Shown here: positions 11,113-25,100 of the stretch, piece by piece
Layout: each line of letters opens with the position of its first letter
How positions within the stretch are numbered: position 1 is the stretch's first letter
Source of the DNA: Salpingoeca rosetta
Taxonomy: Eukaryota; Opisthokonta; Choanoflagellata; Craspedida; Salpingoecidae
DNA: 38,864 nt
Assembly (NCBI RefSeq): GCF_000188695.1
Contig: NW_004754918.1
Location: forward strand, 652,020 to 690,883
Direction of reading: 5' to 3'
Notes under the pieces: generated by a model
Told to the model about the DNA's origin: nothing
The model's database searches: none
The model's input: the letters and a program-made list of their open reading frames with translations, nothing else
Program-made: the position numbers and the translations under genes

Positions 11113-11869
11113 CCCAAAGCAATGATCGAAGCAAGACCACCTTGTCGACAACGGTGGTGCCGATGCAGAAGCCAATGGCCTCCTCGAAGCTGAACAGGAC
11201 CGTCTTGCCTGCGCACGACGGAAATTGACGGACGCAGAAAGAAAGGGGGGGGGGAAGGCACACAACACAGCGAACGAGGAGTTCAAGTGCAAAGATCGCG
11301 TGAGTGTGCGCACAGATTGTGCATTGGGTTGTGCATTTAGGTTGTGGATGACTGTTGTCCGAGGACCCAGGGCCAAGCATGCGGCACGGCATGACGTTGC
11401 GTAGGTGCCTGCGCCCAACAGCAGCAGCAGCATTGCAGCATGCACATGGCAGACAGCGCAAGCACACACAGCAGCACCACACGCAACACCTTCTTGTTGG
11501 AGGTCGCGTGCCTTGTTGCCCATCCACTTGAAGCCGGTCAGCGTCTCCACAAACTACAGGTGAGCAACAATGCATGTACGTGCATGTGCGTGTGTGTGCG
11601 TGAGTAAGTAGGCGGATGGCATGACAAAAGACAGCTTAACAACCAGCCAGCCAAGCGAGTGGCGAGGCAGCTTTCATACAGGACCAAGACTCATCGTGCT
11701 GTGCTCACGTTGAAGCCCTCTGCCGCAGCCATGGTGCCGAGCATCTTGGAGGAGACAGTCGACGCAACCATGTACAGGTCGTCTATTTCAAGAAGCGCGG
11801 GGGGTAGGGGGTTGGCAGCGGTTGTTGGGGAAGAAGTGACGAGCAAGCAAGCGCACGCACACGCACACG

Positions 11870-11942
<73 letters not shown>

Positions 11943-11980
11943 GGAAGCAAGCAAGCAAGCAAGGAAGCAAGCAAGCAAGG

Positions 11981-12018
<38 letters not shown>

Positions 12019-12359
12019 GGAAGCAAACAAGAGACAAAGCACAGCCCTCAAGCGGCTACCTTTCTTGCATTCTGGGTTGCGCTTGACGTAGTTGGTGAAC
12101 ACCCACCAGCCAAGAAGGGAGCCAATCTGGTTTCCGTTGAGAATCTGCCACTGACCATCGTGCTTGCAGGCAACAGCCAGGCGATCCGCATCTGTTGTCG
12201 TCCACAGAAACACACGCGCATGAAACCGCAACGTGAGCATAAGTGAGAGGTGTGACGCATGTGGCGCATGGGAACCATGCCCATGCCACGCAATGCAGCG
12301 AGGGTACATGGGGTGACACAGCGAGAAGCAACCAAAAAAACAAAAAACAAAAACAACAC

Positions 12360-12403
<44 letters not shown>

Positions 12404-15306
12404 CAACAAAGATTGGTGCATAGCACAGAGAGCGGGGGACCTGGGTCGTTGGCGAGAATGACGGAGGAGTTGTTGGCCTCTGCTGTCTCAATGGCCAGCG
12501 TCAGTGCGCCCTTGCCCTGAATTGAGGTGAAGGAGAGGGGGGGAGGGGGAAGGAGAATCAAGGACAAGCAACGAAGGCGAGCGAGGGGGACAGAGGGAGG
12601 AGGTGTAAGAGAGGTCACGCACGCATGCATGCATGCATGCACAAATGCGATGGACGATGGGCGATGCACAGAACTTTGACAAGTTGATTGAGCTTGAACG
12701 ATGAGAGCGAATGCGGACAACGGGCCGGGGCAGTGAAAGGAAGTAGGGCAGTGCGCCAAGAAAACCGTGGCAGCGAAACATGTACGGGCGCACCTCCTCT
12801 GGGTTTGGGTACTCGACAGTCGGAAACTCCGGGTCTGGGGAGACCTGGTGGGGGAGGGGGACAGTGGGAAAGGGGTGGAGGGGGCGGGGGCGGTTAGAGA
12901 TGGCGGCCAATGGTATTGAGATGGGCGAAAGGGGTAAAGAAGCAGGGATCAAGCAAGCATTCATTGGTGATAGATAGGATTCACTCGCGACAGCAGTGCG
13001 CAAAGAAAGAGATGGAGAGGGGCAGGGATTTCAAGGAAGCAGAGAAATAAGAGGCGAAAAGCAGGACAGAAAGACGACCAAACAAACCTGCTTCTCGACG
13101 TCGCAGAAGCGGGGAAGCCCAAATGCCTCAAAGGCGCGCTGACAGTACTTCCAGCCAACACCTGCAGGGCGCAGCATCAGTCATCAGTCAACAGTCAACA
13201 GCATGTGCAGGCAGACCACGCATGGTGGTGAAGCACTTCGGTAGGGAGGGGGTGGTGGTGCACATGTACAAACAGACAGACAGACAGATAAGTAGATACA
13301 CAAATACAAATACAACACACACTCCTCCCCCCGCCCAACACACGCACCGTGCATGGCGGTGTAGGTGAAGGTGATGCCATCGCGTGGAACGTCTGCATCG
13401 AGGAAGCTGTTGGCGGTAATGGCCTTGAAGTAGGCCGCGCTCGTTTCAGCCAGCGTGCAGTGGCAGCGCTCGCTCTTCTCTGCAATCTGCTCGTCCCATG
13501 CACTCGCCCTGGTGTTGTTGGTGTTGTTGGTGTTGTTTGGGGGCGGGAGTGGAGGGAGGGTAGAGCAAAGAAGGTGAGGGGAAGGTGGGTAGGGAAGTAG
13601 GGAAGGGCATAAAGTCAGCAAGCAAGCAAGCGACGTGGTTACCAGTACATGACAACTTCACGGGTGTGGTGAAGTGACACGTGCTGCATAACACAAATGC
13701 ATAGGCACGCACACGTGGTGTCACACCATGGGTTGGAGTGGGCATCGATGCTCTTGGCAATGCCGGCGTCGTGTGGGGGGATGATCTGCGCACCGTTGCT
13801 CCAGTACACCTGCACACAAGGAGGAGGAGGAGGAGGAGGAGGAGGAGGAGGAGGAGGAGGAGGAGGAGGAGGAGGAGGAGGAGGTGAATTAGTGGTTGTG
13901 CATTAGGTGGGAAAGAGACGTTGTCGTTGTAATTGGGTGTCGCAACAGTGCCACAACAAAGCGCCATCGATGGCAGGAGCACAACATCTCAACGTTGGCA
14001 ACAACAGGCAACAACAGCGGCAAGTAGTAGCAGCAGCAGCAGTGATGTGATGACGGACCTTGTAGCCGTTGTCCTGCTTTGGGTTGTGGGAGGCAGTGAC
14101 CATGATGCCTGCGGCACACTTGTGGTGCGACACAGCAAATGGGATCATGGGCGTTGGCACAACGTCTGCACGGTGTACAACGGATAGGGGAGGGGAGAGA
14201 ATCAGAAAACAAGGCAAGTGGGCTGGTTTAGACACCACACGCGTTTGCTCAACTTCAACAAATACGCACAACCAGACATACGGACAGGCAGACACACACA
14301 CACACAGACAAAGACACACACACACACAGGCACACACACACACAGCCACAGCCACACAGACATACACACACAGACAAACCGGAGAAGAGGATGACTTCGG
14401 CGCCAAGGGAAAGGAAGGCCGTGGCGGCGCGACGAGCAAAGCGGCGAGAGTTGTGCCGCGAGTCGTGGCCAATCACCACCCGGAAGTCCGTCGTTCCATT
14501 CTGCGCCTCCAAGTACTTGGCAAGGCCCTGCACACGCGCATCAAGCAAAGGCATTCGTCAGCGAAGGCAGTCACACGACCGAGGATCGTACGATTCACGT
14601 TGTGATATTTTCCAGCGTGTGACGAAACCCACACACCTGGGATGCCTGGATCACGGTCAGGTCGTTCATGCAAGCCCATCCAGTCTTCATTGGACCACGC
14701 AGGCCTGGCACGAAGGCAAATCGTGTGTGTGTGTGTGTGTGTGTGTGTGAGTGAGTGAGTGAGTGAGTGTGAGTGTGAGTGTGAGTGTGTTCATGTGTGT
14801 GTGGGTGGGTGTGAGAGAGAGTGTGTGTTCATGTGTGTGTGTGTGTGCGCTGTGTTGACGAAGCACGAGCAAAACGAACTGCAGTGACAGCAACAATAAG
14901 CCTTACGCCTCTGCTGATACTTGTTCAAAGGGAGTTCTCTTACCTGCTGTGCCAAAGGCGATGCGCTTCCCAAACTGGGACTCAATGGCCGCCATGTTCT
15001 TCTTGTTCTTCAACTCCTGAGCTTCCTCCTTGGTTGGACCCCACTGAAAGAAGCAAGGACGAGCAGAAGCGGCAGGAGATGCGGTGTGACTTGGTGGGAA
15101 CAGCTCCGGACAGTGGACATGGGTGTCCTTGCCAAAACGCGCAAGCGCAAACGCAAGGGAAAGCGCAATGCAGTTTCACCCAATCACTCCTCCCACCACC
15201 CCACCCGAGTCACCACTCTTGCCCGCTCGCGTGCTCTTCGCTCGTCTCTCTCGTATACCATGTCCATCTCGAGCCACTGCTCAAGCTTCTCCATGGCGCT
15301 GCTCAT
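8281..15306 (-). CDS. PGM2: Phosphoglucomutase-2 / phosphopentomutase, complete, 19 exons
   Basis: It interconverts ribose-1-P and ribose-5-P, and glucose-1-P and glucose-6-P, in the cytosol (alpha-D-phosphohexomutase family). Exons in order: 15306-15259, 15043-14944, 14704-14637, 14527-14380, 14165-14059, 13809-13727, 13508-13348, 13161-13088, 12844-12794, 12516-12441, 12191-12060, 11782-11709, 11553-11490, 11208-11141, 10742-10686, 10359-10277, 9896-9719, 9206-9088, 8386-8281. All phases match, giving 598 residues (human PGM2 is about 612). Key sites are present: the catalytic-serine loop TASHNP (Ser147), the metal-binding loop DPDADR (304-309), the sugar loop FEEAIG (403-408), and the phosphate-binding [10 protein letters not shown] (542-551). 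[14 protein letters not shown] and the C-terminal HNLQAKKSA point to PGM2 rather than PGM1. The neighbouring WDR90 gene starts 420 bp away in the opposite direction. Confidence 0.96.
8599..8953. other. Assembly gap, 355 N
   Basis: The gap lies in the last PGM2 intron (9087-8387), flanked by TG-rich sequence on the left and CAC/ATC trinucleotide repeats on the right. It does not interrupt a predicted exon. Confidence 0.99.
8954..9051. repeat. Trinucleotide repeats (CAC)n then (ATC)n
   Basis: About 14 CAC units change into about 18 ATC units directly beside the assembly gap, inside the last PGM2 intron. Confidence 0.9.
9371..9550. repeat. 30-bp minisatellite, 6 copies
   Basis: Six head-to-tail 30-bp units lie in the PGM2 intron between 9719 and 9206. 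Two variants alternate. The common one contains GTGTACACATACAC; copies 1 and 5 instead contain GTACACACATGCAC. There are no spacers. Confidence 0.92.
9597..9706. repeat. (CA)n microsatellite
   Basis: A nearly pure CA tract, which is GT on the PGM2 sense strand. It begins about 12 nt after the donor of the exon ending at 9719. Confidence 0.9.
10938..11112. repeat. (CAA)n trinucleotide repeat
   Basis: Two long CAA blocks separated by a short interruption near 11016-11036, inside a PGM2 intron (11140-10743). On the sense strand this is TTG. Confidence 0.9.
11877..12018. repeat. (CA)n followed by (AAGC)n
   Basis: A CA dinucleotide run to about 11940 is followed by AAGC/AAGG tetranucleotide units, in the PGM2 intron 12059-11783. 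Confidence 0.88.
13815..13884. repeat. (GGA)n repeat acting as pyrimidine tract on the minus strand
   Basis: About 23 GGA units read as TCC on the PGM2 sense strand. They end a few bases before the acceptor of the exon starting at 13809, so the repeat supplies the polypyrimidine tract. Confidence 0.85.
14723..14850. repeat. TG/GAGT-rich microsatellite
   Basis: TG units with GAGT interruptions lie in PGM2 intron 14943-14705. On the sense strand this is CA-rich, close to the 3' splice site at 14704. Confidence 0.85.
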
Positions 15307-15726
<420 letters not shown>

Positions 15727-15977
15727 ATGGACAAACCCTGGACAGCATGGCAACTGCCGTTGGTGGACGTGTTCAAGCACTTTGGTGCTGGTGACTGGAA
15801 ACAATGCAGCCGCAGTGGCGAAGTGAACCGCGTCATGGTAAGGCCAGCTAACATTACAGTGCGACTCACGCCACGCCCAGGCGATCGGATCCTGCACACC
15901 ACACGCGCGCACAGACATGCACCACACACACGCATTCGCATACACACACATTCACATACACATACACACACACGCAA

Positions 15978-16008
<31 letters not shown>

Positions 16009-17195
16009 CAGACAGACAGACAGACACACACACACGCATTCGCATACACACACACACAGACACACACACACACAAAGTGCTGCCTCCCATGTTCGCGTTC
16101 ATTCACACCAACGCCACATGCGGTGTGTGCTTGCGACATGCAGGACAAAATCCTGCGCACGAATGTGTATCGCATCAGCGGATCTGTGCCTGCCAGCAAT
16201 TACATGCAGTTCCCAAAGGCAACGTCCCAGTCTCTGGGCCTTGTGGGCCGGTTCGTGTACATCCAGTACCGTCCTGCAAGGGACAAACCCTTTGTCATCC
16301 ACCTGGAGGCGGCCGTCAAAGGTGGCGTCGTCATCCGCGTCTCCTTCTCAAACCTCTACAAGGTTGGTTCGTGATGTGGCGCAGAGCACAGGACCTGGTA
16401 GTGGAGCTGTGTATTTTCCTGTTGTACTTGTTTTGGTTTCCACACTGTGATGGCCTCTGTACTCTACTGCTGTGCGTGTGCGTGTGTGCGTGTGCGCGCG
16501 CGTGCCTGCACGTTGCTACGTGTGTGCATCCGTGATTACTCAGGGTTTCATGTTTTGGGTTCTTGTCTGTGGATAGGAGTTCAAGGCAACGTCCACGTGG
16601 TTGCAGTTTCCCGTCGTCAACATGCCGCTGCAGTGGACGCTGTTTGTCATTGATCTCACCATGCTACTCTCCCTCTACCTCAACCGCAAGTATGTGGCGT
16701 TGGCGTGGCTTGATGCGACGTGATGCGACACGTGCGTGTGTGCGTGTGTGTGTTGCTGTAGATGGAAGACTTGGATGCACATCGGTGCATAGTGTTGGCT
16801 GAGAGGGTTGTGTGTGTGCACAATGGCCGAAGGAGGAAGCGGGGTTGAGCTGTGCACAGCCACGGAATTCTAGAGCGTGCGCGCGTGTGTGTACATATGT
16901 GTACATGTGTGTGTGTGCGTTAAACGACTGTTGTTGTTGCACCTCATCGGTCTCCCTGCACTGTCGTTCACGCATCCCGCACACTTGAAACGTTGCCCAT
17001 CCGTTGTTCAGGTTTGTGTACCTGAAGTCGATCAAGCTGTGTGCAAACATGAGCGTTCGCGGCGTGTTCACATCTGACCAGTTCTTCAAGCACACGTCCC
17101 TGCCGCGTCCCATGCGCATGTTCACGCCCAAGGTGGGTCAAATTGGAGGCGAGGAGAGGCGGGGGAGGGTATTCGTGTGTTTGTGTGCATATGTG

Positions 17196-17240
<45 letters not shown>

Positions 17241-17499
17241 ACATGTGCTTGTGTGTACATGCGTATACATTTCTGGGTACCCGTGCACCAGTGCAATTAG
17301 TTGCATCATGTTCAGCCCTCACTGAATCCTAACCAAACTCACGTGCCCCTGCTTGAACCAACTCCACGCGCAATCCCACCGCCGCGGTGCACACCGTAGG
17401 GCAAGGCCTGGCACGACATGTATGCGCTGATGCTGTTTCCTCAGCAGGACTTTGGCGAAGACATGGTTCCTGTCTATCGCACCGAAGCCCCACCAACAG
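15727..17499 (+). other. WDR90: WDR90 exons 1-5: CFAP20/DUF667-like domain
   Basis: Exons are 15727-15837, 16144-16362, 16577-16689, 17012-17132 and 17400-17499, encoding residues 1-221. Motifs shared with human WDR90 are [70 protein letters not shown] and WHDMY. CFAP20-type domains bridge microtubule protofilaments at the doublet inner junction. Confidence 0.93.
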
Positions 17500-18140
17500 G
17501 TCAGGGTTGTGCTGCGTGGACACGTACGATGTACGATGTGCAATGTGCAATGTGTGTTTATGTGTGTGTATGTATGTGTGTATGTATGTGTGTGTATTTT
17601 GTTGTGGAGGTTGTGTTGTTCAATGTATGTGTGTATGTGTGTGTATTTTGTTGTGCAGGTTGTGTTGTTCAATGTGTGTGTGTGTGTGGGGGGGGGGATT
17701 CCCACGCCCACAGGCCAACTCCTTCAACTGCACAGCTCACAACATATCGCGCCGGATGCATGCTGTCACCTGTTGATCCTCAACAACCACGACCACGACC
17801 ACGACTACAACCAGATGGCGTTGTGCGGGCTGGCCAGCTGCCGCCACAGTATCAAGCTGCAGTGCACCGCAAGCTGAAGAAGGGAGCAGCCGTCATGCGA
17901 CACTACACCCCGGACACAATGCAGGGTGAGACACGGTGACGGCGGTGCTTTAAGAGAGAGAGAGAGAGTGTGTGTGTGTGTGTGGGGTTGTCAAGCTGCA
18001 GATGCTTTTGTGTTGATGATCCACATCTTCGCTACCTTGCATGAAACAGAATGCGCACACAGACACATACAGGGACAGACACATACAGACACACACACAC
18101 ACACACACACAGATACACACATACACACACACACACACAG

Positions 18141-18177
<37 letters not shown>

Positions 18178-19414
18178 AGATGACATTCTTCGAACTTCCA
18201 TTACCACCCTCATCTCTCCCATCGCTTTCTTGTGTCAGAGCAAGACGTGAAGTTTGTTCCCGGGCGGTCTGATGCATTTCCCGTTGTTGGCGTCGACCCG
18301 CACAGACTCAACACAGAGACGGGACTTGCACGGTGATGAGATGAGAATGGGGAGGAAGAGGAGAAGGGAGGTTGCTTCGGACAGGCGTGACTGTGACTCC
18401 AGTGGTCGTTTGTTTGTTTGTTTGTTTGTTTGTTTGTTTGTTTGTTTGTTTGTTTGTTTGTTTGTTTGTTTGTTTGTTTGTTTGTTTGTTTGTTTGTTTG
18501 TTTGTTTGTTTGGTTGGTTTCAATCCTGTGCGTGTATTTGCGTCATGGGTTTGCCCACCTTGTCATCGTGACGCTGTTCTCATCATGCTGTGATTCCTGA
18601 CTGACTTGTGTTGACACTGTAGAAATGAGGAGCAAGTGCAGCGTTCGCGACAGCACAGACGGGCAGACCATGATGCAGTCACACAGCCAGCGCGTGGCCT
18701 TCCCTACAGCACGCGTGCACAGCGGACTGATATGAGTGCGCACTCACCAACAGGGAGACGACCGCACCAGCGGGCGATTGCGGCACACGAGCAACCGATC
18801 ACACGGCACAGCGCGTTTGCACGCACCAAACAGCAGCAGCAGCAGCATGCAACGCAAGCTGTGAGGGCTGGTACAGGCAGTATTTCCCAGCACGATGTTC
18901 CACAGCAGCACGGAAGGTATGCTGGACACACCAGCGATGCGTTTGCACAGCACCACAATGGTGACGATGACGATGTCGATGATGCTGCTGCCGCTCATGA
19001 TGATGATGATGAGGAGCAGGAACTGTTGGACTCAGTGCCGCGAGCGTTCACATCAGCAATTGGCGCAAGAGGCGGAGGGGCACGCATAAGGCGAGAAGCG
19101 GGTGTGCCTGCAAGCAAGACGAGGCCACGAAAAGGCCAAGGAGTCCGGGGTGAAGTGGAAACAACGCCCGTGCCGCGCGGTCGCATCGTGAGAACTCCAG
19201 CAGCACCACACACGCAATCATTTGCAGACAATGAGGCCGGCACCAAACAACAACAGCGCCAGCAGCAACCACAAAGACAACAACAACAGCAGCAGCAGCA
19301 GCAACAGAGCAGAGCTGCGTCGTCAACAACGGCCATGGCTTCTCCGGTTGTCGTGGATCGACAGCAGCGGCGACGGAGGCACGATGCTGATGATGGACAG
19401 CACGTACGTATATA

Positions 19415-19455
<41 letters not shown>

Positions 19456-22064
19456 GTGTGTGTGTGTTGCGGTTGCTTGTTTGGCATTCGTCATTGCATT
19501 TGTTGAAAGTCATGGTTTTGGTTGTCGCAGCTGTTTAAGTTTCAAATGTAAGTTGCAAGTCTGGGTCACTGAGACGCTTCATTTCGAGCGTTTGTGTTTC
19601 TTTGCGTCCATTGCTCATGGCATGCATGTGTGGCTGTGCACCCGTGTGATGCGTTCAGGGTGCACACGCGTCCATCAAGCTTCGCGGTGTCGTCGGCCTG
19701 TCGCCTAATTGCGGGGGCGGCGCGCAGTGGCTCTCGCGGACCACCATCGGTGAGGACACAAAACCATCGCATTGTATCAGTGGTTGATGAAGTGGTTGTC
19801 TCGAGGTGCCACTGCTTGCTCGTGCCATTTGTGGTTTTTTGGTGGTGTTGGTGAGTCGTTCATGTAATGTTAGCGTGGGTGCAGGGTAACGTGCAATATG
19901 ACACGGGTATGGAATTGAACAAGCAATTTCTGCATTGCCTCCTCATTCTCACACAAACACGTCTCTTGTTTCGCCACCACCACCACCATCATCATCACCA
20001 CCACCACCACCACACCCACCACCACCACCACCACCACCACCACCACCACCACCACCACTACCACCACACCCACCATCACCATCATCCAGTGTACGCTGCG
20101 AAATCGCGACTGGTGTTGCACAACTGGATCAACAACGAGCAAGTTGTCACCCCGCCTCTCGTGCACCCAACGCAGACGGGCGAGGCAAAGTTCACGGTGA
20201 GCACTCCTGCGTGCATCGCTGGGGTTGCTATTGGGGTTGATGTTGGTGTTGATGTTGACAGCCGTGTTGGAGAGGCAGAATGTCTGATGAATTGGCGGAA
20301 GGCACCTCGGTGCGCCATGCAGCGTTCATCCGCTCACTCGTTCTTATTCATGCACCCCATCACCGCCACGATCACCATCGCCACGACGTTGCAGTTCACC
20401 CACGTGGCCAAGAGCCGATCTGGCGATGTGGTAGCAACAGCGGCGACGTCTGAGGACAGCAAGTCGTTTCTCGTGTGCACATGGGCGGCCACACCAACAA
20501 ACTTGCGCCCGCTCTGGTCAAAGTGCGTTCTGTCAGCACGCTCTTGTTTGCGTGTGTTCGAGGAAGGGTGGTCTTATGACTCTACTCTCTGCTCTTGTCA
20601 CCTTTGTGTGCGCGTGTGTGCGCGTGTGTGCGCGTGTGTGCGCGTGTGCGTGTGTGCGTGTGCGTGTGTGCGTGTGTGTATGTGTGTAGTAATCTGCGTA
20701 CGCTGAGCTGCTGTGGTTTGAGTGGAGATGGCGAGACAACAAATACTGATCAATGGTCGTTTGAATGCGACTGTATAGTTTTGCAATTCACGCGTGTCTC
20801 GCACTTTCCTGCTTGTCGACGGTACATTCAGGGTGTTCTACAAGACGGTGTCGCACATTGCTGTCGACGTGTCTGGTCAGCGCATTGCCGTTGTTCTCAC
20901 GGTTCGTTGAACAAGCAACCCCTTGCTGGTGATGGTGGTGGGGCTTGTGCGTGCATGGGAATTGAGCACGGTGTTTCAAGATTAGTGGTCGCACGTTTTG
21001 CTTTGCGTTTGGTCATGACTTGTTCAATGAGGCAACAGGTCTCGTTCTCACTGTCACGACCACTCTCTCCACCACCGCCACGACTCTCTCACGTTCACGA
21101 CAATCTCGGCCACTGCTACCACGACCACCACTGCAGGCGCCACACATGAAGACGAGTGTCGGCGTGTGGGCGGCGGCGACGGATTCCAGGCGCAAATGGT
21201 CGCGTCTCCTCAGCGCAACAACAGGTGGGACAAAGAAGATTGTGGCGCTGGTGTTGGCGATGGTTGTTGGTTGTTTTGTGTGATTTGGTTGTTTGTATGA
21301 CTGGAAGTGCACGTGTGCGTGCCCTTGAGTGCGCGTACGTGCGTGAACATGCATACTATTGAAAACGTGCATGCATGCATGTAAGAACGTGCGTGTGAGT
21401 ATCTGCACCTTCTTCACGTGCACATCTCATTGCTCACTTTTGAGTGCAGATGCAAGTGTGGAGAAGATCGCGTTTTATCCGCACGACAACACACGTCTCA
21501 TCTCGTGTGGCCGCGACAACATTCGCGTCTGGCGATGCAAAGGAGGTGAGATTGCAGATGTGCGCTATTGTGCCAGCACTTCTCCTGGCACTCTCACGCT
21601 TTGCACACATTATTTTGACAGCGCTTCACACATGCACACACATACGTGCACACGCCCACACCCATCACGCACATAACATACACAACAAACACATGTGCAA
21701 TGACAATCCTTCCCCCTTTCACGATGCACTCCACACATATTGCTGCAGACCGTCTGCACTGCTGCCCCATTGATCTGCGTCGGCACCACGCGAGCGGCGT
21801 GCAATTCCACGGCATTGCGTTTGCTGTCCCGACCCACGACCATGCAAGGTGCACGCTGTGGACTGTGGTCGCAGCTGTGGTGGTGTTGATCATGGAGAAG
21901 AAAGGGGGGGGGGAATGCTTGTGGCGTCATTGTGAATATCGAACGCACACGCTACCCTGCGTCAACTAGTGGTGGGTTTCGTTGATACTTGATTGTGGCT
22001 CGGGTAGCTGCACACATGTGCACACCCGCACCGTCTCGCTTACTCTCTCACTCTCACCCTCATG

Positions 22065-22105
<41 letters not shown>

Positions 22106-25100
22106 GTTGTTCCCAACCAGGGCGTTGATTGGCGGCAACAAGGGGTCTCTGTTCGTTGTCAACCTCAACTCCATTTCTCTCTCCTCCGCGCTCCCGCTTC
22201 ACTCCCAAAAGTACGCAATTGATCGTGTGGTCCAATCAAGCATGTTTTCAACAGCACGTCCGTGTGCATATCACCACCCTCCTTCCCTTCACAACCTGTC
22301 CATGCCCCCTTACACATTCTCGTTACTGCGATTTCACCACACTTCTCACCACCTCCTCCACTTCCCTTCTCTGCACCGCGGTCTCCACCGCCACAGCACG
22401 GCCATCTGCTGTGTGTCTGCGTCATCGGCCGGGTGTGTCACTGCGGATACAGAGGGGCGCCTGCGCACGTGGGACTTTGGCTTTGACGACTACAAGCTGG
22501 AGGTTGTGCATGCGGCGAAGGTGGCTTCTGTGTGCACGGACATGAAGCTGCGTTGTCTCTGCACTGTAACGGATGGCACCATCGGTGAGTCGTTGGTTGT
22601 GGTGATGGTGGTGGTGGTGATGGTGGTGGTGATGGTTGTGGTTGTGGTTGTGGTGGGAGTGGATCAGTGCATGTACTCGAAGCGTGTGTCTGGATTGTGA
22701 GATGGTACGCACATGCACACATTGTGTGTTGCATTGATGCCCCACATTGCTGGCGATTACCTGCAGGCATATTCTCACCGGAGGACAAGCAGTATCAGAC
22801 CGTCGTCCGCACGCACTTGAAGGTGCTTGTTACAAGAGCACACTCACACATACACGCACATGCACGCACATGCACGCACATGCACGCACACGCCACGCGC
22901 GGAAACAAACAAACAAACAAACAACCAAACAACCAAACAAACAAGCAAACAACCAAACAACCAAACAAACACGCATACCCGCACGCATTCCCACCCACAT
23001 ACACCTGCCTGCCCCCAACAGACATCACCGCTCACACGAGTAACTGCATTGCTGCTTGTTGTTGTGCAGCCCGCGGAGGTGCTGGCATCGCATCCAACGC
23101 AGCCGCTCTTTGCAACAGCTGGCCAGGACAGAGACATCAGGATCTGGAGCCAGGTGCGGGTGCATGTGCGATTGCGTCGTGAACATGCTGTGCATTACGT
23201 GGGGTTCGTGTGCATGCATGCAGATTGGTGTGTACATGTACGTATGCACACGTGTCACCCTGTACCTGCCGAGTCTTGGCTTGCTTTATGATATGTTTGC
23301 TTCAAGTACATGCTTGCCTGCTACAGTTCACAAACGCACACACACATACACACACTTGCACACACACACACCTCTAATTGACAGGAGACGCGGCAGCAAG
23401 TTGACCAATTCCAGGCCATCACAGACAAACCAACGTGCCTCTGTTTCCACCCCAAACAGCCAATGTGAGGTGCAACCGCAGGTGTTTTGGTTATTTGTTG
23501 TTGTTCTTCTCCATCTTGCTCTTGTTCTTGAGCAATGTTGCGTGCTGCTGCCTGCTTGCGGTGCACATGTGCTGCTGCTGCTGCTGCTGCTGCTGTTGCT
23601 GATGACGATGCTGCTGCTGCTGTTGCTGATGACGATGACGATGATGATGATGATCGTGTGTGGTTCATGTCTCCTGCGCCTGCGCCCATGGTTGTGGTCT
23701 GTGTTCTCTGTCCTGTTCAGTCTGTTTGCCGGTTTCGAGTCTGGGCAGGTTCGCTTGTTTGATTTGGATGCAAAGCAGCAAGTCAGCGTGCTGGACAATG
23801 TGAGTACAATGTGAGTTTTATTCGGCATTGTGTGCATTGTTGACATATGAAGACGATCTGCAAGCACGCTACGCTGGTGTGATTGCATTATCTTGGGGTC
23901 AAATCACCTACTGTTCCAAACGCATCATTCTTCGTCAATTCCAACGCTTGCCTCACCCGTTCACCCGTTCCTCTGCCGTCCCACCCGTCATTACCCCATT
24001 GCCATGATCAGCACGACGCGTGTGTGCTTGCCATCCTGGCGTCGAGTGACGGAGAGCGAATTTACACCTTGGGTGCTGACGGTCGCTTGTTCGCCATCTC
24101 CACGGCATCGGTCAGTCGGGACTGCGATGGACCGTGATTGTATGAGAAATGGTTGTGTGTGTGTGTGTGCGTGTGCGTGCGTGTGTGTGTGTATCAACAG
24201 GGGTACACTGTTTGCTTGAATGTTGTCGACTCGCGTGCGTGACTGAGATCCATCACCAGCAGCATGCACTTGGAACAAATGTTTGACGCTACTTTAACGT
24301 TTGCACACATACACACACATAAACATTCACACACATTCACATACACACGCGCACATTCACATTCACTCACACATTCACACACACACACTTCTGTGCAGTG
24401 GACGCCTGTGCAAGTTGCGGAGTTTGGTTCGGCCGACACGTATGCAACGCACCCGTTTGCATCTGCAATGGCGCTTGCAGGCAACGACCGCTTTCTCGCT
24501 GTTGTTGCACCGCGCCCTGACGCAATCACGCTGCTGGACGCCCTGTCCTTCGAGCAGGTTGGTGTGCTCGTCTGTGTGCTGTTGTGTGAGGTGGTGTGAA
24601 CGAGGAGGGGACTGGAAGACAGAGAAAGCAGCAAGAGGAGTGACAGCGAGCCAGACAGGGTCCCTACTAGCACGGGCGTTGTTTGTGCGCTGGTTGTCTT
24701 CGTGCTTTTGTGCTTGCATATGATTGTGGAGACACTCCATGTGTACTTATCTTCTCGGTTGACGTCATATGATGCCAGCATGTGACCCCGTCATCAACTT
24801 TTTCCTGTGTTCACTGGTTGACTTTCATGCATGTACGAACACGTTGTGCTGCAGCTCGTGCAAACGCGTTTGTCATTGGCGTCCAGGGAATCCAGCAGGA
24901 AAAAGCGCCCAAAACCGTTCACCATCACGTCACTCTGCACCGACGACGAAGCGTACGTGTGCTGTGTATTAATGCACGTGTGCTGTGTATTATTGCATGT
25001 GCGCGTGTGTGTTCATCAATATGTGTGCATTCAGATTGTAAGTTTGCAGAACTTGCCTTGTAACATTCATCTGCTGCAAGTTTGCGGTTGCTCACCGCCA

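Larger units (their letters stand above)
17815..19403 (+). other. WDR90: WDR90 exons 6-8: low-complexity linker
   Basis: Exons are 17815-17925, 18239-18332 and 18623-19403 (about residues 222-550). Exon 8 is 781 nt and encodes poly-Gln, an Asp/Glu/Ala-rich run ([18 protein letters not shown]) and basic Arg-rich segments. It is probably disordered. Exon 6 could begin earlier: an acceptor before 17659 keeps the same phase. A 17-nt exon at 19531-19547 was considered but would break phase. Confidence 0.75.

Noticed and set aside
19531..19547. 17-nt micro-exon in WDR90 (encoding LFKFQ) with an acceptor and a GTAAGT donor
   Set aside because: Including it shifts the phase so that exon 9, which matches the WDR90 family, is read out of frame. 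Exon 8 joins exon 9 directly with correct phase.
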